From Flavobacteriales bacterium UBA1958 (GTDB taxonomy: Bacteria > Bacteroidota > Bacteroidia > Flavobacteriales_D > Sanyastnellaceae), in NCBI GenBank assembly GCA_002336675.1, contig DDEI01000078.1, positions 459 through 28,348 of the forward strand: 27,890 nt of DNA, read 5' to 3'. Below the pieces are notes generated by a model, which saw only the letters and a program-made list of their open reading frames with translations, was not told where the DNA came from and did no database searches. Positions 1-8,342 of this stretch are shown here, one piece after another; position 1 is the first letter of the stretch; every line of letters starts with the position of its first letter. The position numbers were made by a program, and so were the translations under genes.

Positions 1-1
1 C

Positions 2-1435
2 AATCAAAAGTTTGAGTATAGCTATGAAAAAGGTGAGAAAGATGGCTTATGTAAAGAATGGCATTCAAATGGCAATCAAAAGTTCGAGGGTATTTATAAA
101 GACGGCGAGAAAGAGGGATTACATATTGGCTGGGGTGAAAATGGTGATTGGAATTCAATCAAAGATTACGTTGATGGGGAATTAAATTACATTAAGAAAG
201 GTGATTTGAGTCAAGAAATTATAGATCTGCTTCCAACTAAAGTAAGTGATATATATGAGAAAGGTGGGAAAATGTTCTATGTGGGTACATCTATTCTCTT
301 CTCTGGAATATTTCAAAAATTTGATTATGATGGAAAATTAGATTATGAGTGTACTTATGAAAACGGTTACAAAAACGGCCTATATAAGCAGTGGCATTCA
401 AATGGCAATCAAAAGTTTGAGTACAGCTATAATAATGGAGAAAAGAACGGCCTATATAAAGAGTGGCATTTAAATGGCAATCAAAAGTTTGAGTGTAGTT
501 ATAAAGACGGCGAGAAAGATGGCTTGTGTATGGAATGGAATGCCGAAGGTGTCATGAATCTTCATAAGTATTTAAATGGGTCTAAAACTCCAATTTTAAA
601 AGATGACCTGAATCCAGAGTTATTGAATATTTTGAATATCCCTATTGATGTAAATTTTTCTGATCTTAAAAAGATTGAAGAAATTTATTGCTATGAGGCT
701 ATTGAATCCATTGCTTTTACTGGTATGATAAAAGAATATTATCCTAATGGAAAATTAAAGCTTGAGTTTAATTTTTTAGATGGGGATTTTATTTTTCAGA
801 AATGGTATTATGCAAATGGATATTTGGCAGAATTAGCTGATTACAAAATGAGAGAGTTCAAAGTTTATCACAAGAATGGAAAATTGCGCTATGATTCTGA
901 AAATAAGGTAACAGAGGACCATAATGCTGGAATCGATAAAGATGTATACAGCACTTATATTAACAGTAATAGAATAAAAGGTTGGCACAAGGGATATCAT
1001 GAGAATGAAAAAATTCATAAACAATTCAAAATAATTGAATCGTACTCAGGTTATCAAACATTCAATAAAGATAGTTTGTACAAAGAATGGCATAGTAATG
1101 GAGTTTTAAGTAAGAAGTGTAATTTCATTAATGGTCTATTAGAAGGTGAATTTACAGAGTGGTACAAAAACGGTAAGTTAAAAACCCAAGCTAGTTATAC
1201 TAATGCAGAGAAAGAGGGATTATACAAGGAGTGGTATGAAAACGGCAGATTAAGCACACAAACCAGCTATGTTAATGGAGAGAAAGAAGGGGGATACAAA
1301 GAGTGGCACGAAAGCGGTAGATTAAGAATACAAACCAGCTATACAAATGGCACGCTGGAAGGATCTTATAAGTATTGGAATAGTGATGGGAGATTGTATG
1401 AAGACACAAAATACCGCAGCGGTGTCAAGTATTAA
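2..1435 (+). CDS. MORN/YwqK-type repeat protein, 5' end outside the window
   Basis: The frame is open to the left edge, so the gene starts outside the window; an apparent TTG start at 206 lies inside the frame and should be ignored. The visible ~477 residues are mostly 24-residue units of the type YKEW-x-x-NG-x-x-x-x-x-x-Y-x-x-GEK-x-G, the MORN_2 / YwqK-antitoxin repeat. Units cluster at bases 2-180, 340-545 and 1070-1430. Between clusters lie less regular stretches that resemble each other: an I-K-K-G-D-L-type segment near 190 and an I-L-K-D-D-L-type segment near 590, each followed by an F-[ST]-G-x-[IF] strand and a new repeat. This suggests a larger module duplicated in tandem. No signal peptide can be judged without the N-terminus. 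Proteins of this family are often labelled YwqK-family antitoxins, but no toxin gene is visible here, so the function is unknown; binding or scaffolding is plausible. Confidence 0.85.
   Translation, partial: NQKFEYSYEKGEKDGLCKEWHSNGNQKFEGIYKDGEKEGLHIGWGENGDWNSIKDYVDGELNYIKKGDLSQEIIDLLPTKVSDIYEKGGKMFYVGTSILFSGIFQKFDYDGKLDYECTYENGYKNGLYKQWHSNGNQKFEYSYNNGEKNGLYKEWHLNGNQKFECSYKDGEKDGLCMEWNAEGVMNLHKYLNGSKTPILKDDLNPELLNILNIPIDVNFSDLKKIEEIYCYEAIESIAFTGMIKEYYPNGKLKLEFNFLDGDFIFQKWYYANGYLAELADYKMREFKVYHKNGKLRYDSENKVTEDHNAGIDKDVYSTYINSNRIKGWHKGYHENEKIHKQFKIIESYSGYQTFNKDSLYKEWHSNGVLSKKCNFINGLLEGEFTEWYKNGKLKTQASYTNAEKEGLYKEWYENGRLSTQTSYVNGEKEGGYKEWHESGRLRIQTSYTNGTLEGSYKYWNSDGRLYEDTKYRSGVKY
59..489 (+). 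repeat. Near-identical 26-bp segments of the 24-codon repeat
   Basis: The segment starting tggcattcaaatggcaat is identical over 26 bp at 59-84 and 392-417 and recurs with one mismatch at 464-489, one 72-bp unit after the second copy. Another shared tract, aaagacggcgagaaaga, is at 99-115 and 502-518. These are DNA-level repeats inside the coding frame and could allow in-frame gain or loss of units. Confidence 0.8.
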
Positions 1436-1584
1436 AATGAGGAATAAAAAAGCAGATAACTTTTCAGATATCTCGAATTTAGTAAAGACATGATGGAAGT
1501 GTCGATCAAAATTGGGGTGAAGTCCATAGAGAAAGAATAATTCAAGACGGTAAATCAAATAGTCAGATAAGAATAGTATTAATG

Positions 1585-1612
1585 ACCATTTCTAGAAGGA
1601 GGTGGTTTTTTT
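1585..1612 (+). terminator. Rho-independent terminator after the MORN-repeat gene
   Basis: The arms ACCATTTCT (1585-1593) and GGAGGTGGT (1598-1606) pair over 9 bp with three G-U pairs around an AGAA tetraloop. A run of seven T (1606-1612) follows. It lies 150 bp past the stop codon. I see no gene in 1436-1584. Confidence 0.7.
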
Positions 1613-1658
1613 ATTTCAATTTGTTCATGGGATGTGAACAACTAATTAATTGTATCTA

Positions 1659-1689
1659 TTGAATAAATAATTGGGTAGAAATATCTTTG
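1659..1689 (+). promoter_or_regulatory. Bacteroidota-type promoter for the DUF4494 gene
   Basis: TTG at 1659-1661, a 20-bp spacer, then TATCTTTG at 1682-1689, matching the -33 TTG / -7 TAnnTTTG consensus of Bacteroidota housekeeping promoters. Transcription would start near 1696, leaving a short leader before the ATG at 1714. Confidence 0.65.
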
Positions 1690-1713
1690 TGGACCCTAAA
1701 AAGAATGTAAGAC

Positions 1714-2208
1714 ATGACAAATAAATTTTGGTTCAATTGTAGAGTAAAGTGGAAAAAGCCTGATGTAGATGGTGTAGAAAGTAATACTACTGAGCAGTAT
1801 TTATTGGAAGCTTATACATATACGGAAGCAGAAACCGGAATAAATAAGGTTATGAATGAGCTTGGTGGAGGTGCTTTCCAATTGCTGGCGATTACTAAAA
1901 CTAATATTATAGAGGTTCATGAAAGTGACGAGGTATTGATGTGGTTTAAGGTAAAGCTCTCTATGGTCGCTTTTGATGATGAGAGTGGTAAGGAAAAGCA
2001 ATCTTCATTTAACATGCTGATAGACGCAGAGAACGTAAGAGACGCCTACGATAGAGCCAAAGGCATAATGAAAGATAGCGGAACTGGTTATGTGATTCCT
2101 AGTATTACCTATACAAAATTTGCTGATGTTTTTAGAACTTCAGACTTTGGTGCAGCACCAGAAGGATTTGTGCCGGTAGATTCGGCTGAGACAAATATAG
2201 AGGCTTAG
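1714..2208 (+). CDS. DUF4494 family protein
   Basis: 164 residues, no signal peptide or membrane segment, so probably cytoplasmic. The N-terminus (W-F-x-C-R-V-K-W, then a V-x-E-x-Y-L-L-E-A-x-T-Y-T-E-A-E pattern) resembles the DUF4494 family that I know from Bacteroidota genomes and some of their phages; its function is not established. The last ~25 residues are acidic and low-complexity and probably disordered. It has its own promoter at 1659-1689 and a terminator before it, and it is followed after 69 bp by exonuclease III on the same strand, so the two may be cotranscribed. The ATG at 1714 fits the promoter. The family call is by pattern recall; a protein-family search would settle it. Confidence 0.75.
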   Translation: MTNKFWFNCRVKWKKPDVDGVESNTTEQYLLEAYTYTEAETGINKVMNELGGGAFQLLAITKTNIIEVHESDEVLMWFKVKLSMVAFDDESGKEKQSSFNMLIDAENVRDAYDRAKGIMKDSGTGYVIPSITYTKFADVFRTSDFGAAPEGFVPVDSAETNIEA

Positions 2209-2277
2209 ATTAGTAAGTAAGAATCTAATAATGGCATAATCGAATTCTGCACATTATTTGGTTTATTGGACCGCTAA

Positions 2278-3051
2278 ATGAAAAAAGAAATGAAGATTAT
2301 ATCTTGGAATGTAAATGGAGTAAGAGCAATAGTCAAAAAAGGTTTTTTTGATAATCTAGAAAAACTGAATGCAGACATTGTCTGTCTTCAAGAGACCAAA
2401 GCCCAGGAAGATCAAGTAATGGAAGCACTGTTTGGGTGTGGGTATGACATTGTAGCATACAGTGCTGAAAAGAAGGGGTATTCCAGTACAGCTATTTTAA
2501 CTAAAGGGATGAATCCAATTTCTATTGTGAAGGGCTTAGGAAAGCCAGAGCACGATAGTGAAGGGAGGGTCATTACAGCGGAATTTGATGATTTTTATGT
2601 CGTTACTGCCTATGTTCCCAATTCTAAGGCTGGGTTATTGAGGCTGCCATATAGAAAAGAATGGGATGCAGATTTATTAGCGCATTGCAATGCGTTACAA
2701 CAAAAAAAGCCAGTGGTATTAAATGGCGACATGAATGTGTGCCATCAGGAGATAGATTTAGCCAGGCCTAAGTCAAATTATAATAAGTCTCCGGGTTATA
2801 CCCAAGTAGAGATAGACGGAATGACCAATTTTATTAAGGCAGGATTTAAAGATTCATTTAGAGAATTTTATCCTGATGAGGTGAAGTATTCTTGGTGGAG
2901 TTTCAGGGGTGGAGCTCGTGAAAAGAACATCGGCTGGAGATTAGATTACATGTTGGTGTCAGAGTCTTTAATGCCTAAAGTGAAAGATTCATTCATACTA
3001 AATGATTTTCTAGGGTCAGACCATTGTCCAGTAGGTATAGAGTTGAGTTAA
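2278..3051 (+). CDS. xth: Exodeoxyribonuclease III (AP endonuclease, EEP fold)
   Basis: 257 residues, the usual length. This Mg-dependent enzyme cuts abasic sites and trims 3' ends in base-excision repair. The conserved EEP motifs are all present: I-S-W-N-V-N-G at 8-14, L-Q-E-T-K at 37-41 (metal-binding E39), N-G-D-M-N at 149-153 (catalytic D151, N153), W-R-L-D-Y at 220-224 and G-S-D-H at 246-249 (D248, H249). Homologues normally begin at the equivalent of M5 (M-K-I-I-S-W), so base 2290, with an A-rich leader in front of it, is a credible alternative start. No strong promoter is visible in the 69 bp before it, which favours cotranscription with the DUF4494 gene. Confidence 0.95.
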   Translation: MKKEMKIISWNVNGVRAIVKKGFFDNLEKLNADIVCLQETKAQEDQVMEALFGCGYDIVAYSAEKKGYSSTAILTKGMNPISIVKGLGKPEHDSEGRVITAEFDDFYVVTAYVPNSKAGLLRLPYRKEWDADLLAHCNALQQKKPVVLNGDMNVCHQEIDLARPKSNYNKSPGYTQVEIDGMTNFIKAGFKDSFREFYPDEVKYSWWSFRGGAREKNIGWRLDYMLVSESLMPKVKDSFILNDFLGSDHCPVGIELS

Positions 3052-3055
3052 TCGG

Positions 3056-3086
3056 ATATAACCTACTGTTTGTAAATGGGTTATAT
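3056..3086. repeat. Inverted repeat between xth and dnaE
   Basis: Perfect 8-bp arms ATATAACC (3056-3063) and GGTTATAT (3079-3086) flank a 15-base loop that can itself pair TAC with GTA. No T-run follows, so it is not a classical terminator. It sits five bases past the xth stop and could be a transcript-end hairpin or a control site for dnaE. Confidence 0.45.
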
Positions 3087-3152
3087 AGTTATAAACATTG
3101 ATAAGACTCTGAAGAAATACGTTTATCTTAGTCATGTAATTTACTAGTTTAT

Positions 3153-6100
3153 ATGTATATCATTTTCGATACGGAGACTACTGGTCTTCCTAAGAACTGG
3201 AAGGCTCCAGTTACAGATTCAGAAAATTGGCCCAGGCTGGTTCAACTAGCCTGGCAGCTACATTCTTATGATGGAAAATTACTAAGTACGGGTAATTATA
3301 CAGTGAAACCAGATGGTTTTGATATTCCGTATAATGCAGCCAAGGTACATGGAATTACTACGGAAAAGGCACAGGCTGAAGGGATGGTCTTGGCTGATGT
3401 GCTTAATAAATTCTATGTAGATTTCGAAAAAGCTAATTATGCAGTAGGGCATAATGTAGAGTTCGATATAAATATAGTGGGAGGTGAGTATCATAGAGAC
3501 AATAGAGATTTCGAACCTGTCACCTTAAAAAACCAGTTAGACACTAAGAAGTTCGGAACTGAGTTTTGTCAAATTCCAGGAGGACGAGGAGGAAAGTTTA
3601 AGTGGCCCACGCTTACTGAGTTACATCAAAAATTATTTGGAGAATCGTTTGGTGATGCTCATGATGCGGCATATGATGTTCACGCTACTGCCAAATGTTT
3701 CTTTGGGTTAATAAGCCATAATGTAATATCAAAAGAAAAAGGATACAGTATTGTAGTTTATGAGGCGCCTGAGCTTGATCAGTCAAATTTTGATAAGTCT
3801 AAAACCAAAGAAGTTCCTGCAAAACCTGAAGAAGCGATAATAAAAACACCAAAATCGGCAGTCTCTGCTGAGTTAGCTGATGTACCGTTTGTGCATCTTC
3901 ATTGTCATTCTCAGTTTTCTATTTTGCAGTCTACATCTACAGTTTATGACTTGGTAGGAGCGGCTAAGAAAATGGAAATGAGCGCTATAGCTATTACAGA
4001 TCATGGAAACATGATGAATACATTTTCTTTCGTAAGAGAAGCGCAGAGTCAAGGGATTAAGGCCATAGTGGGGTCTGAGTTTAATATCTGTGAGGACCAT
4101 AAAAATAAGTCTGTTAAAGACAATGGATTTCAGGTGGTGGTGATAGCAAAGAATAAAAATGGGTATCAGAACCTTTGTAAACTTAGTTCGAAGTCTTTCA
4201 CCGATGGGAGTTATTATGTTCCTAGAATAGATAAAGCCTTATTGCTTGAATTTAAGGAGGATTTGATTATTCTCTCAGGAGGACTCTGGGGAGAAATTTC
4301 TGGTAAAATATTAAACGAAGGAGAGAAGCAGGCGGAAGTGGCTTTTGTTTGGTGGAAGAAAGAGTTCGGTGAGGATTTTTATGCAGAAATAATCAGGCAC
4401 GGAGTAGAGGAGGAGAATGTAGTAAATGAGGTTATTTTGAAATTCTGTGAAAAGCATGATGTAAAGCCTGTAGCGACCAATAATACTTACTATACTTCTC
4501 AATCAGAAGCAGAGGCGCATGATATTCTTTTATGTGTAAGAGACGCAGAAAATGTAAGTACACCGAAGAAATACCTAGGGAAGAGAGGCAGAGAATTTAG
4601 ATGGGGTTTTCCGAATGATCAGTTCTACGTAAAGTCGAGTCATGAGATGAAGCAATTATTTGCTGATTTACCCCAAGCAATTAAGTCGACCCAAGAAATA
4701 GAGCAGAAGATAGAGCCTTTCGCGCTAGAGCGTTCTGTGCTGCTTCCTGAGTATGATATTCCAGAAGAGTTTATTCATGAAGACGATAAGAAAGATGGAG
4801 GTAAAAGGGGTGAAAATGCCTTTTTAAGACAACTTACTTACGACGGAGCTAAGAAAAGATATAGTGAAATTACTGATGAGATTCGGGAAAGGCTGGATTT
4901 CGAATTAGCGACGATAGTTAAAACAGGATATCCAGGATATTTCTTGATCGTTCAGGATTTCTGCAGTGCAGCCAGAGAAATGGGGGTTTCAGTAGGCCCT
5001 GGAAGAGGCTCTGCCGCTGGTTCGGCTGTAGCATACTGCACAGGCATTACTAATGTTGACCCTATAGCCTATGACCTCCTATTTGAGAGGTTCTTAAATC
5101 CAGAAAGGGTATCTATGCCTGATATCGACATTGATTTTGATGATGAAGGAAGAGGAAGGGTAATAGATTATGTAATTGATAAGTATGGCTCTAGTCAGGT
5201 TGCTCAGATTATTACTTATGGAACTATGGCTGCTAAGTCCTCGATTAGAGATACTTCTAGAGTTTTAGAGTTACCGCTTCAAGATGCGGATAGAATAGCA
5301 AAGCTTATTCCAGATATTAAGCTGAAAAAACTTTTCGGTTTAGATGATAAAGAGCTGAAAAAGAAATTAAGAACAGAAGATTACGACAGAGCTAAGCAGC
5401 TGATTCGGATTTCTCAAACCAATGGAGCAGAAGCCAATGTTATTAATAAGGCCCGCCAATTAGAGGGCACCGTTCGTAATACAGGGATTCATGCCTGTGG
5501 AGTTATTATTACACCAGATGATATTACGAATTATGTACCCATAGCCACGGCTAAGGATTCGGACTTGGTGTGCACCCAATACGACAATGCAGTAGCTGAA
5601 GATGCTGGTCTACTGAAAATGGATTTTTTAGGATTAAAGACATTAACTATTTTAAAAGACTCCGTTAAACTCGTTAAAGAGAAGCATAATATCGATCTCG
5701 ATCCAGATACTTTTCCGCTGGATGATGAAAAAACCTATGAGCTCTTCCAAAGAGGAGAGACCGTTGGTATTTTTCAGTATGAATCTCCTGGAATGCAGAA
5801 ACACTTAAGGAGTCTTAAGCCTACTGTTTTTGCAGATTTAATAGCGATGAACGCCCTTTATAGACCAGGGCCTATGGAATATATTCCATCTTTCGTTGCT
5901 AGAAAGCATGGAAGTGAAGAAATAAAATATGATTTAGATGCTTGTGAAGAATACTTAAAAGAAACATACGGTATTACAGTCTATCAAGAGCAGGTCATGC
6001 TTTTATCACAAAAGCTAGCTGGTTTTACAAAAGGAGAGGCAGATACTTTGAGAAAGGCAATGGGTAAAAAGAAGTTAGATCTTTTAGCCAAAATGAAGCC

Positions 6101-7433
6101 TCAGTTCTTAGATCAAGGTGCTGAGAAAGGTCATGACAAGCTAGTCTTAGAGAAAATATGGAAGGATTGGGAAGCATTCGCATCTTATGCATTTAATAAA
6201 TCTCATTCTACCTGTTACGCTTGGATAGCTTATCAAACAGCTTATCTGAAGGCACACTATCCAGCTGAATATATGGCGTCTGTCCTTTCTAATAACATGA
6301 ATGACATAAAGTCGGTTTCATTCTTTATGGAGGAGTGTAAGCGAATGAAAACAGAAGTTCTAGGTCCAGATGTAAACGAATCGGCATACAAATTCAGGGT
6401 AAATGATGAAGGAGCCATAAGATTTGGAATGGGAGCTATTAAGGGGGTAGGAAGAAATGCTATAGAACATATTGTAGGTGAACGAATAGAAAATGGAAGA
6501 TATACGACTATTTTTAACTTCATAGAAAGAATGGAGTCCAAAGCAGTTAACAAGAAAAGCCTAGAAGGCTTAGTCTATGGAGGAGGTTTTGATAGTTTTG
6601 GATTGAAGAGAGCACAATATTTAGCCATAGACTCCAGGAATACACCTTTCTTAGATACACTGGTTAAATACGGACACTATCTAAGAGAACAAGTCAATTC
6701 CAGTCAGGTTTCTATGTTTGGTGGCGATTCAGGCGGAGAGGATGTCCCAGAACCTATGATTCCTCAATGCGAAGAATGGTCACCCTTACAAATGCTAACC
6801 AGAGAAAAAGAAGTCGTAGGAATTTTTATTAGTGGTCATCCCTTGGACGATTTTAAATTAGAAGTCAAACATTTCACTGACCCTCAGGGGTATTTGAAAA
6901 TATTAGATCCTCATTCGTTTAATAATAGAGAGATAAAAATAGCAGGAATGCTCTCTGACGTTCAGCATAGAACTACTAAAACAGGGAAACCGATGGGTGT
7001 TTTTAATATCGAGGGTTATTCAGAATCAGTTAGAGTAATGTTATTCGGTGATGAGTATCTAAATGTAAAGCCTTTAATGGAGGAAGGTTGGTTCGTGTTT
7101 TTAAGAGGTGTGATGGAACCAAGAAGATTCGGGAATGACCCAAAAGAGCTGGAATTGAAGGTTAAATCAATGGAACTCTTAACAGAGTTAAGAGATAAAG
7201 TAGCTAAAGGAATTAACATTAAATTATCTCTTAATACTCTTACAGAGAGCTTAGTAGACGAGTTGTCTTTTTTGGCAGAAACGGAACCTGGTTCTTGCAG
7301 GGTGAATTTTTCGGTAAAAGGAGAAAAAGAACTTCTCGACTTTTCGAGTAAGACTAAGAGCATAAGGCTTTCTGATGAGGTAATTACTAGGCTAGAACGA
7401 ATTCCAGAATTAGAGTTCAATTTAATATCTTAA
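3153..7433 (+). CDS. dnaE: DNA polymerase III alpha subunit with fused N-terminal DEDDh proofreading exonuclease
   Basis: 1426 residues, about 260 longer than E. coli DnaE because a complete exonuclease is fused in front. Domains in order: DEDDh exonuclease, ~1-190, with D6 and E8 (F-D-T-E-T-T-G), H100-N-V-E-F-D105, and H170-D-A-A-Y-D175; PHP domain from ~245 (H248-L-H250-C-H252, I-T-D-H-G-N-M, G-S-E-F); polymerase palm with G-P-G-R-G-S-A-A-G-S and catalytic P-D657-I-D659-I-D-F; the R-P-G-P-M and N-K-S-H-S motifs; helix-hairpin-helix region; beta-clamp motif Q1185-V-S-M-F1189; C-terminal OB fold. It replicates the chromosome with proofreading on the same chain. At 443-447 the sequence is N-N-T-Y-Y, where metal-binding PHP domains usually have N-D-x-H, so the PHP site looks incomplete. 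The fused layout is, to my recollection, usual in Flavobacteriia. The transcript may come from its own weak promoter; trxA downstream has its own. Confidence 0.97.
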   Translation: MYIIFDTETTGLPKNWKAPVTDSENWPRLVQLAWQLHSYDGKLLSTGNYTVKPDGFDIPYNAAKVHGITTEKAQAEGMVLADVLNKFYVDFEKANYAVGHNVEFDINIVGGEYHRDNRDFEPVTLKNQLDTKKFGTEFCQIPGGRGGKFKWPTLTELHQKLFGESFGDAHDAAYDVHATAKCFFGLISHNVISKEKGYSIVVYEAPELDQSNFDKSKTKEVPAKPEEAIIKTPKSAVSAELADVPFVHLHCHSQFSILQSTSTVYDLVGAAKKMEMSAIAITDHGNMMNTFSFVREAQSQGIKAIVGSEFNICEDHKNKSVKDNGFQVVVIAKNKNGYQNLCKLSSKSFTDGSYYVPRIDKALLLEFKEDLIILSGGLWGEISGKILNEGEKQAEVAFVWWKKEFGEDFYAEIIRHGVEEENVVNEVILKFCEKHDVKPVATNNTYYTSQSEAEAHDILLCVRDAENVSTPKKYLGKRGREFRWGFPNDQFYVKSSHEMKQLFADLPQAIKSTQEIEQKIEPFALERSVLLPEYDIPEEFIHEDDKKDGGKRGENAFLRQLTYDGAKKRYSEITDEIRERLDFELATIVKTGYPGYFLIVQDFCSAAREMGVSVGPGRGSAAGSAVAYCTGITNVDPIAYDLLFERFLNPERVSMPDIDIDFDDEGRGRVIDYVIDKYGSSQVAQIITYGTMAAKSSIRDTSRVLELPLQDADRIAKLIPDIKLKKLFGLDDKELKKKLRTEDYDRAKQLIRISQTNGAEANVINKARQLEGTVRNTGIHACGVIITPDDITNYVPIATAKDSDLVCTQYDNAVAEDAGLLKMDFLGLKTLTILKDSVKLVKEKHNIDLDPDTFPLDDEKTYELFQRGETVGIFQYESPGMQKHLRSLKPTVFADLIAMNALYRPGPMEYIPSFVARKHGSEEIKYDLDACEEYLKETYGITVYQEQVMLLSQKLAGFTKGEADTLRKAMGKKKLDLLAKMKPQFLDQGAEKGHDKLVLEKIWKDWEAFASYAFNKSHSTCYAWIAYQTAYLKAHYPAEYMASVLSNNMNDIKSVSFFMEECKRMKTEVLGPDVNESAYKFRVNDEGAIRFGMGAIKGVGRNAIEHIVGERIENGRYTTIFNFIERMESKAVNKKSLEGLVYGGGFDSFGLKRAQYLAIDSRNTPFLDTLVKYGHYLREQVNSSQVSMFGGDSGGEDVPEPMIPQCEEWSPLQMLTREKEVVGIFISGHPLDDFKLEVKHFTDPQGYLKILDPHSFNNREIKIAGMLSDVQHRTTKTGKPMGVFNIEGYSESVRVMLFGDEYLNVKPLMEEGWFVFLRGVMEPRRFGNDPKELELKVKSMELLTELRDKVAKGINIKLSLNTLTESLVDELSFLAETEPGSCRVNFSVKGEKELLDFSSKTKSIRLSDEVITRLERIPELEFNLIS

Positions 7434-7479
7434 TTAACGCAAGATGTCAATAAGTTATGGAATGAAAAATGGCAAGAGT

Positions 7480-7510
7480 TTTGACCTGTAACAAATAAGA
7501 AATAAATTTG
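7480..7510 (+). promoter_or_regulatory. trxA promoter, TTTG-N19-TAAATTTG
   Basis: TTTG at 7480-7483, 19-bp spacer, TAAATTTG at 7503-7510: an exact match to the Bacteroidota consensus with its typical spacing. The start site would be near 7517, giving an A-rich leader of about 18 bases to the ATG at 7535. It makes trxA independent of dnaE. Confidence 0.75.
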
Positions 7511-7534
7511 AAGAAAAACTAAACATATATAAAG

Positions 7535-7852
7535 ATGGCTGTAGAATTCACAGACGCAAACTTCGAAGAATTAGCATTAAAGTCCGATAAGCCAGTATTG
7601 GTTGATTTTTGGGCTGAATGGTGTGGACCATGTAGAATGGTAGGACCTATCGTAGAAGAGTTAGCAAATGACTATGACGGTAAAGCTGTAATAGGAAAGG
7701 TAAATGTTGACCATAACAAAGAAATCGCGGCTAAATTCGGGATTAGAAACATACCTACTATTATCTTCCTTAAAAACGGAGAGTTGGTAGATAAGTCAGT
7801 GGGAGCTGTGCCTAAAAACGTGCTAACAGAAAAAATAGAGAATCTGTTATAA
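7535..7852 (+). CDS. trxA: Thioredoxin
   Basis: 105 residues, the standard length of a single-domain cytoplasmic thioredoxin. The redox site W29-C30-G-P-C33 is intact, preceded by V-D-F-W-A-E, and the cis-proline loop N-I-P74-T is present. It reduces protein disulfides using electrons from thioredoxin reductase; that gene is not in this window. There is no signal peptide. It stands as its own transcription unit, with a consensus promoter 25 bp upstream and a strong terminator 18 bp downstream. Confidence 0.96.
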   Translation: MAVEFTDANFEELALKSDKPVLVDFWAEWCGPCRMVGPIVEELANDYDGKAVIGKVNVDHNKEIAAKFGIRNIPTIIFLKNGELVDKSVGAVPKNVLTEKIENLL

Positions 7853-7870
7853 AAGGAATTCTTCTCAACA

Positions 7871-7902
7871 AAAAAGCCCTGAGTGAAAACTCGGGGCTTT
7901 TT
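7871..7902 (+). terminator. Rho-independent terminator of trxA
   Basis: The 14-base arms (7871-7884 and 7889-7902), with cores AGCCCTGAGT and ACTCGGGGCT, pair with one G-U wobble around a GAAA loop. T-runs follow downstream. The A-run on the left could serve the opposite strand, but no gene ends there from that side. Confidence 0.9.
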
Positions 7903-7905
7903 TGT

Positions 7906-8286
7906 TTTTAAATTAAACCTTTCTTAATAATTAATAGAGAAAAATAGGTGGCGCAATATGCTCTTTGGAAATCAATTAATGTCTTTTTTCTGGACTTAGT
8001 ATAGATATAATGGATAATACGATATCAACCATATTCAAGTTGATGATAGTATTGATCTAAACGCCATATCTGATAACGTTAGTTCAATATTGAGTAGATG
8101 TCTCCATCGAACTGTCCAATGATAGACATCGTTACATCACTGCCAACCCCATTGAATAAAACGCACAAGGTCCTGATCAAGATTAATGAAATAGCAAACT
8201 CAATCACATTACCAGTTATGATTTTTTTAGGGAATAGTAAGTTGTTTTGTAATTAAAGTGCAGGTATGTATATGATACGTAAAACA
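7906..8286. other. Intergenic stretch without a recognised gene
   Basis: About 380 bp between the trxA and dnaK terminators. The longest frame I found is an ATG-initiated 45-codon frame at 8119-8256 with no promoter or recognisable family. No tRNA cloverleaf or repeat array was seen. It reads as spacer between convergent units. Confidence 0.5.
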
Positions 8287-8318
8287 AAAAAAAGGGAAGT
8301 CTCATGACCTCCCTTTTT
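8287..8318 (-). terminator. Rho-independent terminator of dnaK
   Basis: Read on the minus strand, GGGAGGTC (8313-8306) pairs with GACTTCCC (8301-8294) through one G-U pair around a four-base loop, followed by a long T-run. It lies 25-55 bp past the dnaK stop. Confidence 0.85.
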
Positions 8319-8342
8319 ATTAATTCAGCTTAATTTAAAAGC

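Noticed and set aside
59..489. Short regularly spaced repeats that could suggest a CRISPR array
   Set aside because: Repeats are in-frame 72-bp coding units without unique spacers, and there are no cas genes.
206..1435. A TTG-initiated start for the MORN-repeat gene at 206
   Set aside because: The same frame is open to base 2 and encodes further repeat units, so the gene starts left of the window.
8119..8256. 45-codon plus-strand small gene
   Set aside because: No promoter, no ribosome-binding context and no recognisable family; it lies between two terminators.
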